Assembly: GCA_002362595.1 (NCBI GenBank) | Contig: DEUO01000029.1 | Location: 1,541 to 7,242, forward strand | Direction of reading: 5' to 3' | From: Caryophanales bacterium UBA3260 | GTDB taxonomy: Bacteria; Bacillota_I; Bacilli_A; RF39; UBA660 | Length of the DNA: 5,702 nt | Part shown: piece after piece, positions 1-5,670 of the stretch | How positions within the stretch are numbered: the stretch's first letter is position 1 | Layout: each line of letters opens with the position of its first letter | The notes under the pieces: model-generated | Seen by the model: the letters and a program-made list of their open reading frames with translations, nothing else | What the model was told of the DNA's origin: nothing | Database searches by the model: none | Position numbers and translations under genes: made by a program

Positions 1-237
1 ATTACCATTATCTAAAGATATTCTAACTAAATCTTCTATAGTACTACTAAGATTACCATCTATCTTTTCTTCTTCATTATCAAATCCACTAGTATCTATA
101 GCATAACTATCATCTAATTTCTTAATTAATTTATTACTTTTACTACCTATATCAATTTTATCTATATCAACATGAAAAGCTTTAACATTACATATAAATA
201 TGGAGAATAAAACTATTATATATATTACTTTTTTCAT
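1..237 (-). CDS. Secreted protein of unknown function, N-terminal part (cut by window edge)
   Basis: An ATG at 235-237 opens a frame that stays open for 79 codons to the first base of the window, so the 3' end is missing. The product begins with MKK, a hydrophobic core of about 13 residues (I5 to C16) and then NVKA, followed by FHVDID. This is a typical Sec signal peptide with a VxA signal peptidase I site after A20; no lipobox is seen. The visible mature part is polar, rich in D, K, S and I, with an acidic patch (NEEEK) near residues 55-60. I do not recognise a domain. An AGGAGGG ribosome binding site 8 nt upstream fixes the start. The gene lies 13 nt after the membrane metallopeptidase gene on the same strand with no terminator between them, so the two are almost surely co-transcribed. 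Both products would act outside the membrane, so a partner or substrate relation is possible but only inferred. Confidence 0.85.
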   Translation of the reverse strand, partial: MKKVIYIIVLFSIFICNVKAFHVDIDKIDIGSKSNKLIKKLDDSYAIDTSGFDNEEEKIDGNLSSTIEDLVRISLDNGN

Positions 238-245
238 AATTCTTA

Positions 246-252
246 CCCTCCT
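246..252 (-). promoter_or_regulatory. Ribosome binding site overlapping the upstream stop codon
   Basis: Read on the minus strand, AGGAGGG lies 8 nt before the ATG at 237. Its first two bases are the last two bases of the TAG stop codon (251-253) of the metallopeptidase gene. A ribosome finishing the first gene sits on the start signal of the second, an arrangement that usually gives coupled translation. Confidence 0.8.
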
Positions 253-1882
253 ATAATTTTTCAACCAATTTTCTTACAATATACTTACTAGCAGGCTTTG
301 CATTTTCCCCATTTAAATAACAATCATGAAATGCTTCAGCTATTGTTTCATCATATATATATTTACCAGTTGAATCTTTTGCTACTGCATAATTAGAAAT
401 ACTTTTTCTGAATTCATCAAAAGAATAATTTTGATATTCTTTCTTAAATTCATTATAAGCTTGATATAATAACTCGTAACTAAATTGACCTTCATCAAAA
501 TTATGATATATTTCTGATAATAATTCTGAACCTTTTGTTGTTACTAATAAATGTCTTTTAGATCCATAAGACTTTAACATAGCAACATAAGATAAATAAT
601 GTCCAAATTCATGAGCAACTGCACTACTACGAGTTGCATTCTTTGGGAAATAGCCACTCTTTGATCCATAACTAACAGAATTATTTATCTTGTTAGTATC
701 TAAAAAATACTTAGCATTTAATATAATTTGCGTTTTAATAGCAGCAGGATAACCTGAACTACTAGGACTTGTTGCAAACGTAAATACTGGCATAAAAGCA
801 GCCATAAAATTAGCGTTTTTATCTACATTAGCTAAAGTAATATTAGTTAAATAATTACGTGCTGAAGGATAAGTATTATAAATATATCTTATTACCTCTA
901 CTAACTCTAAAGCAAAAGCTTCATCCATTTCACAAAGATTAACTGCTGTTATTCCAAAATTATTAACTATATCATTTTCTATACTTACAATATTAGCCGG
1001 ACAATTATCTTTTTGTTTTATACTATCCGTTGCAATAAGCTTAAATATTTCAGATTCATCTTTTATTGTAAATTGTTTTAAATACTGATTATCATAAACA
1101 ATTGAAGTAACTCCATCACGTGTAGTTCCACCAATTTGACCAGACTTTGAAACAGATTCGTATTGTAACATCTCTTCATCTACAGTATTATTATTTTCAC
1201 TATATACCTTAGCATAATTACTATCTTCATGAAAATAATAACTTAATTCTGGCTTTGTTACCAAAAAATATACTACTACTATCCAAATACCTAATACAGT
1301 AATTGTAGCTAAAGTATTAAATCTTTTATAAAAAGCCCCATTATCGTTAGCTCTCTCTATCTTAATAGCTTTCTCATTAACTTTTCCCACATTTTTTTTA
1401 GAACTATTTCCAAAGGCGTTAGAAACAAGAGGATTTACCGCATCTTTCTTTGAAACAACCCTTACATTCTTATTATCTCTTGGCTTTCTAATTGCTCTAC
1501 CAGATTTGGTTCCTGATTTTGAAATATTATCTTTTTCTAAAATACTTGATAATATACTTCTGGTTTTAGAAGAATTATCTTTCTTCATTTCTTCTAAAGC
1601 ACGTTCTTTAGCTTCCTTATAATCAATATAATTATTATAATCTTTTCTTAATATCTCTTTTTCTTTACTTACTTTTTTCTTAATTTTTATAAAAGATTCC
1701 TTACTAACTGTTCCTCCAACTAAAGAAGTTTGATTATTATCTACTATCTTACTTTTAACATTCTTAGCTGTTTTTATTTTCTTTTCTTCATCTTTTTCTT
1801 TAGATACGTTAACTAATCCGCCACAATAAGGGCAAATGTGAATATTACTACGTACTTCATGTTTACACTTTGGACAAATCAT
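251..1882 (-). CDS. Membrane-anchored zinc-ribbon metallopeptidase, ATLF-like (gluzincin) catalytic domain
   Basis: The 543-aa protein starts with a zinc ribbon (C3, C6, C17, C20). A Lys/Glu/Ser-rich, probably disordered linker follows (about 27-185), then one membrane segment (about 189-209, preceded by YKR) and a large C-terminal domain. Charge placement predicts the ribbon in the cytoplasm and the C-terminal domain outside. That domain carries HEFGH (424-428), the HExxH zinc and catalytic motif. Downstream lie Y498 (in SNYA) and ETIAEAF (512-518). This order matches my memory of anthrax lethal factor and related ATLF/Pro-Pro endopeptidases: HEFGH, a catalytic Tyr, then a zinc-ligand Glu in an EFFAEAF-like helix. 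By that comparison the zinc ligands would be H424, H428 and E512, with E425 as general base. The HExxH assignment is firm; the ATLF relation is inferred, and the substrate is unknown. C294 and C317 could form a disulfide. Start: GGAGGTG 7 nt before the ATG. First gene of an operon with the secreted-protein gene at 1-237. Confidence 0.85.
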   Translation of the reverse strand: MICPKCKHEVRSNIHICPYCGGLVNVSKEKDEEKKIKTAKNVKSKIVDNNQTSLVGGTVSKESFIKIKKKVSKEKEILRKDYNNYIDYKEAKERALEEMKKDNSSKTRSILSSILEKDNISKSGTKSGRAIRKPRDNKNVRVVSKKDAVNPLVSNAFGNSSKKNVGKVNEKAIKIERANDNGAFYKRFNTLATITVLGIWIVVVYFLVTKPELSYYFHEDSNYAKVYSENNNTVDEEMLQYESVSKSGQIGGTTRDGVTSIVYDNQYLKQFTIKDESEIFKLIATDSIKQKDNCPANIVSIENDIVNNFGITAVNLCEMDEAFALELVEVIRYIYNTYPSARNYLTNITLANVDKNANFMAAFMPVFTFATSPSSSGYPAAIKTQIILNAKYFLDTNKINNSVSYGSKSGYFPKNATRSSAVAHEFGHYLSYVAMLKSYGSKRHLLVTTKGSELLSEIYHNFDEGQFSYELLYQAYNEFKKEYQNYSFDEFRKSISNYAVAKDSTGKYIYDETIAEAFHDCYLNGENAKPASKYIVRKLVEKL

Positions 1883-1889
1883 TAAAACG

Positions 1890-1896
1890 CACCTCC
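1890..1896 (-). promoter_or_regulatory. Ribosome binding site of the metallopeptidase gene
   Basis: GGAGGTG on the minus strand, 7 nt before the ATG at 1882. It is a near-perfect Shine-Dalgarno match at ideal spacing and fixes the start so that the CxxC of the zinc ribbon begins at residue 3. Confidence 0.85.
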
Positions 1897-1907
1897 ATAC
1901 TATATTT

Positions 1908-1936
1908 ATTATAGCATAATTTTACTATATATATGT
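1908..1936 (-). promoter_or_regulatory. Sigma-A extended -10 promoter of the metallopeptidase operon
   Basis: On the minus strand TGCTATAAT (1916 down to 1908) is a perfect extended -10 (TGn plus TATAAT). With a 17-bp spacer the -35 position (1931-1936) reads ACATAT, a poor match to TTGACA, as is common for extended -10 promoters. Transcription would start near 1901, giving a short leader of about 18 nt that includes the ribosome binding site. It follows the ftsK terminator, so the operon has its own promoter. Confidence 0.7.
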
Positions 1937-1959
1937 TTTTTTAAATATTCTTTTACATC

Positions 1960-1982
1960 AAAAAAGAGGATTACTCCTCTTT
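1960..1982 (-). terminator. Rho-independent terminator of ftsK, overlapping its coding end
   Basis: Read on the minus strand: AAAGAGGA (1982-1975), loop GTAA, TCCTCTTT (1970-1963), then more T to 1960. The 8-bp stem is perfect and runs into a T tract. The 5' arm is made of the last sense codons of ftsK (AAA GAG GA-), and the loop contains the TAA stop codon (1973-1971). Confidence 0.8.
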
Positions 1983-4232
1983 ATTATCTTCTCCTTGTTT
2001 ACCTAATAAAACTTCTCTAGGTTTACTACCATTTTGCGGTCCAATAATACCTCTATCTTCAAGTAAATCAATTATTCTAGCTGCTCTATTATATCCTAAT
2101 CTAAATCTTCTTTGAATCAAAGAAGCACTTATTTTACCAGTTTCAATAGCAAATTCATATACTTCATTATATAATGGATCATCAAACGATTCTTTATCTC
2201 CACTAACTGGATTATGTTCTTCTTCTACTGCCTTATCTAAAGAATCATCATATACTGCTGTTTGTTGACCACATACATAATCAATAACACGTTGTATTTC
2301 TTCATCAGTAATAAAACATCCTTGAATACGTTTAGGATTATTTTCACCCATTGGTAAATATAACATATCACCTTTACCAAGTAACTTTTCTGCTCCCGTA
2401 TGATCAAGTATAGTTCTTGAATCAATCTGTGAAGCAACTGCAAAAGATATACGTGATGGTATATTAGCTTTAACTACACCTGTAATAACATCTGTACTAG
2501 GTCTTTGTGTTGCAACAATCAAATGAATACCAGCAGCACGAGCCATCTGTGTAATTCTCATAATTGAATCTTCAACTTCTTTAGAAGCAACTAACATTAA
2601 ATCTGCTAACTCATCTATTATAACAACCAAATAGAACATCTTCTCTTTATTAAATGCTGGATCTTTATCTTTTTGTTTATCTACCCAATCATTATATGAA
2701 CCAATATTCTTAACTCCACATTCACTAAATGTTTCATATCTATCTTCCATCATTGCTACTACTTTTTGCAAAGCTGTATTAGCTTTTTTAGGATCAGTAA
2801 CAACTGGCCATAATAAATGTGGTACTCCATTATAATTAGAAAGTTCAACCTTCTTCGGATCAACTAAAACCAATTTAACTTCCTCTGGTCTATAACGCAT
2901 TAATATTGAAGCAATAAAACTATTTATACATACTGATTTACCTGAACCAGTAGAACCTGCAACTAATAAATGTGGCATTTTAGAAATATCTGCTGTTTGA
3001 ACACATCCCATTAAATCCTTACCTAAAGATACCAATATTTTAGCTTTTTCTTGATCTTTAGGAATATTACCTAATACTTCTCTTATCTTAACAGCATTAA
3101 CTCCAGGATTAGGAAGTTCTATACCTACTGTACTTTTTCCAGGTATTGGTGCTTCAATACGTACATCCTTAGCTGCTAAAGCTAAAGCAATCTCTTTATT
3201 AATACTTAAAATTCTACTAACCTTTGTTCCACTAGGTATTGCAACCTCATACTGAGTAACAGCAGGTCCAACATGTATCTCTACAACTGAACCCTTTATT
3301 TGAAAATCATTTAAAACTCTCTCTAATATAATCTTATTACTTTTAGTAAAATCATTATTAGTCTTTTGTCCTTTAGGAACTTCGTCTAATAAATTAATAC
3401 TAGGTAATGTATAAATACCACGTGGCGTTGCTACCGATTGAGGCCTTTCTATTATTGGACTTTGATTCATTTCTGTTGATATTGTAACAGGACTTAATAC
3501 CTTATTAACATCTTTACTATCTTCATGATGATTATCTTCTACTCCATCTAATGAAATAATAGCATTCTCATCATCATTATCATTTTCTTCGTCCTCTTCA
3601 TCCTCTTCTTCTCTAGCATTTTCTCTTTCTACACGCATCTGGTCAATCTTTTCCTTCAAATTATTAAACATATCAGATAAATTCAAATTAAAGCTCATAA
3701 CAATTGCTAATAAAGATAAAGCAACTAAAACAATAATTGTTCCAATTTTACCAAACAAACTAGAAAGAGCAAATGATATACCTGCACCAATAACTCCTCC
3801 ACCGATAGAAATACTCTTCTGACCACTAGAAAGCATACTTGCATTATCACTCATCGTAGCTATTCTACTCTCATAATTACGCATCGTAGCTTCATATATT
3901 TGGCTAGGTTCATATTGATTAATAAATCCAAAATGAGCTATCACTAATATAATTATTATAATCAAATAAACACCAACTAACTTACCTGTAAAAAAATTAG
4001 GTAACTTTCTTTTTACTATCATATAAAAACCCATAAATAATACTAAGATTAATATTGTAAACCACCATTCACCAACTAAAAACATCGCAAACTTCTTAAT
4101 CATAGTTCCAACAATCCCAAACTTACCTAATCCTACAAGACCAATAAGTATCAAAAGAATACCAATTAACTCTGGACTATAATTAAATTCTGATTTTTCT
4201 TGTTTTTTAGATGCTTTCTTTTTCTTTGCCAT
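1971..4232 (-). CDS. ftsK: DNA translocase FtsK/SpoIIIE
   Basis: A 753-aa septal DNA pump, close in length to Bacillus SpoIIIE. It uses ATP to move chromosome ends through the closing septum (or into a forespore, in spore formers). Architecture: basic N-terminus (MAKKKK), four likely membrane segments (about 20-43, 57-73, 86-104 and 144-181, the last perhaps a hairpin), an acidic variable linker (about 200-290), the alpha/beta RecA-like motor (about 297-660) and a C-terminal gamma winged helix (about 684-742) that reads polar DNA motifs. Walker A is GSTGSGKS (426-433), with LVDPKK at 456-461. Walker B is VVIIDE (536-541). The TQRPS stretch (575-579) is typical of the family. GEWW (54-57) and GGGVIGA (144-150) resemble B. 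subtilis SpoIIIE as I recall it, so a spoIIIE label is equally defensible. Start: ATG after GGTGAG at 5-nt spacing. It ends in its own terminator. No missing key residues. Confidence 0.97.
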   Translation of the reverse strand: MAKKKKASKKQEKSEFNYSPELIGILLILIGLVGLGKFGIVGTMIKKFAMFLVGEWWFTILILVLFMGFYMIVKRKLPNFFTGKLVGVYLIIIIILVIAHFGFINQYEPSQIYEATMRNYESRIATMSDNASMLSSGQKSISIGGGVIGAGISFALSSLFGKIGTIIVLVALSLLAIVMSFNLNLSDMFNNLKEKIDQMRVERENAREEEDEEDEENDNDDENAIISLDGVEDNHHEDSKDVNKVLSPVTISTEMNQSPIIERPQSVATPRGIYTLPSINLLDEVPKGQKTNNDFTKSNKIILERVLNDFQIKGSVVEIHVGPAVTQYEVAIPSGTKVSRILSINKEIALALAAKDVRIEAPIPGKSTVGIELPNPGVNAVKIREVLGNIPKDQEKAKILVSLGKDLMGCVQTADISKMPHLLVAGSTGSGKSVCINSFIASILMRYRPEEVKLVLVDPKKVELSNYNGVPHLLWPVVTDPKKANTALQKVVAMMEDRYETFSECGVKNIGSYNDWVDKQKDKDPAFNKEKMFYLVVIIDELADLMLVASKEVEDSIMRITQMARAAGIHLIVATQRPSTDVITGVVKANIPSRISFAVASQIDSRTILDHTGAEKLLGKGDMLYLPMGENNPKRIQGCFITDEEIQRVIDYVCGQQTAVYDDSLDKAVEEEHNPVSGDKESFDDPLYNEVYEFAIETGKISASLIQRRFRLGYNRAARIIDLLEDRGIIGPQNGSKPREVLLGKQGEDNKEE

Positions 4233-4237
4233 ACACT

Positions 4238-4279
4238 CTCACCATATTAATTATAAACCATAACTATAAATAAAATCAA
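4238..4279 (-). promoter_or_regulatory. Possible ftsK promoter and ribosome binding site
   Basis: On the minus strand TTGATT (4279-4274), an 18-bp spacer and a perfect TATAAT (4255-4250) form a plausible sigma-A promoter. GGTGAG (4243-4238) is the ribosome binding site. The predicted start near 4243 would leave a leader of only about 11 nt, which is tight. The real promoter may lie further upstream, or ftsK may also be read from the small gene at 4406-4495. Confidence 0.45.
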
Positions 4280-4303
4280 AAGAAAAAGAGGGACTTGCCT
4301 CAT
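4278..4303 (-). terminator. Weak terminator-like hairpin after the small membrane peptide gene
   Basis: On the minus strand GAGG (4301-4298), a six-base loop and CCTC (4291-4288) are followed by TTTTTCTTTT (4287-4278). Only four stem pairs form, so termination is probably partial. There is no plus-strand gene that it could serve. Its tail overlaps the suggested ftsK -35 box. Confidence 0.4.
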
Positions 4304-4405
4304 AATTAACATAAAATTAAATTAAATAATATAATACTAAGTAAAATATATATACCAATTATAACTAAAGAATAACAATTACTACTTCTCTTTTTCTTTA
4401 ATTTA

Positions 4406-4495
4406 TTAAATATAAGCCCCTACAATGATAATTAATAGAATAAATAATACTAATATAATAGCAGGACCTAAATTATTGTTACAACAATTATTCAT
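4406..4495 (-). CDS. YjcZ-like tiny membrane peptide (29 aa)
   Basis: A 29-codon frame, too short for usual gene calling, preceded by a perfect AAGGAGGAT ribosome binding site with 8 nt between GGAGG and the ATG. The product starts MNNCCNNN, a polar Asn/Cys head. It continues LGPAIILVLFILL into one membrane helix and ends IIIVGAYI. This closely resembles the tiny Bacillales membrane peptides of the YjcZ family, recalled as Gly/Tyr-rich head, FALIVVLFILLIIVGA and a short end. Several family members are linked to sporulation or spore coat. Role here is unknown. It lies 173 nt upstream of ftsK on the same strand and diverges from the prsA-like gene. The homology call is from memory, but the start signal plus the motif make a real gene likely. 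Confidence 0.8.
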   Translation of the reverse strand: MNNCCNNNLGPAIILVLFILLIIIVGAYI

Positions 4496-4501
4496 TAGAC
4501 C

Positions 4502-4510
4502 ATCCTCCTT
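4502..4510 (-). promoter_or_regulatory. Ribosome binding site of the YjcZ-like gene
   Basis: AAGGAGGAT on the minus strand matches the 16S rRNA tail perfectly, with 8 nt between GGAGG and the ATG. It is the main evidence, with the helix sequence, that this very short frame is translated. Confidence 0.85.
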
Positions 4511-4523
4511 TTTATTTCTTTTC

Positions 4524-4551
4524 ACTATTATTGTATGGCTATCATAATAGT
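4524..4551. repeat. 8-bp inverted repeat between divergent genes, possible operator
   Basis: ACTATTAT (4524-4531) and ATAATAGT (4544-4551) are perfect inverted copies with a 12-bp gap, so arm centres are 20 bp apart, about two helical turns. The left arm overlaps the last bases of the CATACAAT box facing left, and the whole lies just upstream of the rightward promoter. A dimeric regulator could bind here. In AT-rich DNA, chance is a real alternative. Confidence 0.35.
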
Positions 4552-4556
4552 TATGT
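4529..4556 (-). promoter_or_regulatory. Possible SigE/SigK-type promoter of the YjcZ-like gene
   Basis: On the minus strand CATACAATA (4537-4529) fits the -10 pattern of the mother-cell sigma factors (SigE CATACAnT, SigK CATAnnnTA). AC (4556-4555) lies 17 bp upstream, as in SigK promoters. A weak ATA (4554-4552) lies 14 bp upstream. The start would be near 4523, leaving a short leader before the ribosome binding site. TACAAT within it could instead be a sigma-A -10, but the matching -35 (GCACAT) is poor. Confidence 0.4.
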
Positions 4557-4567
4557 GCATATTATTC

Positions 4568-4596
4568 TTGTTTTTTAATTCATACATTGCTATAAT
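4568..4596 (+). promoter_or_regulatory. Sigma-A promoter of the prsA-like gene
   Basis: TTGTTT (4568-4573), a 17-bp spacer and TATAAT (4591-4596), with TGC directly before it (extended -10). Transcription would start at about 4602-4604, giving a leader of under 20 nt. This is the best promoter match in the window. Confidence 0.75.
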
Positions 4597-4608
4597 TATA
4601 AGTATGTT

Positions 4609-4615
4609 AAGGAGG
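4609..4615 (+). promoter_or_regulatory. Ribosome binding site of the prsA-like gene
   Basis: AAGGAGG, 5 nt before the ATG at 4621. A perfect match that fixes the start directly ahead of the lipoprotein signal peptide. Confidence 0.85.
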
Positions 4616-4620
4616 AAAAC

Positions 4621-5670
4621 ATGAAAAAGAAAATTGTTGTGTTAGCCCTTATCGTAACATTACTATGTTCAGGGTGTGGAAAGAAAATCCCTACATTATC
4701 TAATGGGGACGAAGCGGTTATAACACTAAAGAATGGTTCAATGATTAGTGTTAATGAACTTTATGAGAAAGTTAAAGATGATTATGCACTAAGCGCTTTA
4801 GTTGATATGGTTGATAAAAAAATCTTAGAAGACAAATTTGATAGCAAAAAAGAAGATGCTAATAAATATGTAAATGGTCAAATGACATCATTAGAAAACT
4901 ACTATGGTGATGATCTAGAAAATCAAATTCAAACACAAGCTGGTTTCGCATCTATTGATGCATATAAAGATTATCTTTATTTAAATTATTTAAAAAATGA
5001 GGCTGTAGTTGAATATGCTAAAACTAAAATAGACGATAAATCAATCGAAAAATATTATCGTGATGAAATCGTTAGTGATATTAAATTAAGTCATATCTTA
5101 ATTACTCCTAACGTAACAGATAGTATGACTGATGAAGAAAAGGAAAAAGCTGATACTGAAGCTAAAGAAAAAGCAGAAGCAATTATTGCAGAACTTAATA
5201 AAACTGAAAAATCTGCTATAGCTGACAAATTTGCTGAATTAGCTAAAGAACAATCAATGGATGAATCTTCAAAAGAAAATGGTGGTTCTCTTGGATTTGT
5301 TAACAAAGCTACATTAAGTAGTCAATATGCTAAAGTAAGCGAAGCTGCATACAAATTAAAAGATGGCGAATATTCAAAAGAAGTTGTAAAAAGTGAAATT
5401 GGTTATCATGTAATACTAAGAGTTGAAACTAATGAAAAAGCTTCACTTGAAGATGTTAAAGATGATATTCTAGATGCTCTTAGCAGTGACTACCTTGACA
5501 AAAATATGGTTGCATATCTTGATGGATTAGTAGCTATTAGAGAAGAATATGATTTTGAAATAGTTGATACTGAACTAAAGAAACAATATAAATCATATCT
5601 TGAAAAACAAAGAGCAGCATATCAACAACAACAAAATAATAAAGATCAACAAACAACGACAACAAAATAA
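4621..5670 (+). CDS. prsA: PrsA-type foldase lipoprotein (parvulin peptidyl-prolyl isomerase)
   Basis: A 349-aa exported lipoprotein. It has a basic start (MKKK), a hydrophobic core and LLCSGC with the lipidated Cys at 19; Cys at the -3 position is slightly unusual for a lipobox. Residues about 40-150 form the helical chaperone part typical of PrsA/SurA. A parvulin domain follows (about 154-270), with the SHILI strand (H158), NGGSLGF (220-226) and GYHVI (261-265, H263). These are the usual parvulin signature positions. The domain contains a long acidic/Lys-rich helix (about 168-200). A helical C-terminal arm (about 275-335) ends in a Gln/Asn/Thr-rich tail (335-349). Such proteins sit on the outer face of the membrane and help exported proteins fold after Sec transport. 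It is transcribed alone, divergent from the YjcZ-like gene, from a strong promoter. The tail and stop codon fall inside a 31-bp tandem repeat, so the exact C-terminus deserves care. Confidence 0.93.
   Translation: MKKKIVVLALIVTLLCSGCGKKIPTLSNGDEAVITLKNGSMISVNELYEKVKDDYALSALVDMVDKKILEDKFDSKKEDANKYVNGQMTSLENYYGDDLENQIQTQAGFASIDAYKDYLYLNYLKNEAVVEYAKTKIDDKSIEKYYRDEIVSDIKLSHILITPNVTDSMTDEEKEKADTEAKEKAEAIIAELNKTEKSAIADKFAELAKEQSMDESSKENGGSLGFVNKATLSSQYAKVSEAAYKLKDGEYSKEVVKSEIGYHVILRVETNEKASLEDVKDDILDALSSDYLDKNMVAYLDGLVAIREEYDFEIVDTELKKQYKSYLEKQRAAYQQQQNNKDQQTTTTK

Noticed and set aside
1908..1920. ATTAT-AGC-ATAAT palindrome at the metallopeptidase promoter
   Set aside because: The arms are only 5 bp, pure A/T, and mostly the -10 box itself; chance is enough to explain it.
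1899..1930. Direct repeat ACTATAT (1899-1905 and 1924-1930) flanking the -10
   Set aside because: Seven A/T-dominated bases repeated in a region that is nearly all A/T; no further support for an operator.
2237..2443. 68-codon open frame on the minus strand
   Set aside because: It lies wholly inside ftsK in another frame, has no ribosome binding site context of note, and its product looks like a random hydrophobic/Lys shadow.
4244..4405. Riboswitch or other structured RNA in the gap before ftsK
   Set aside because: The stretch is low-complexity A/T with only a 4-bp hairpin; I see no conserved riboswitch core or T-box motif.
5091..5306. 71-codon open frame on the minus strand
   Set aside because: It is antisense to the parvulin domain of the prsA-like gene; its Ser/Ala-rich content is the complement of Glu/Lys/Ala codons.
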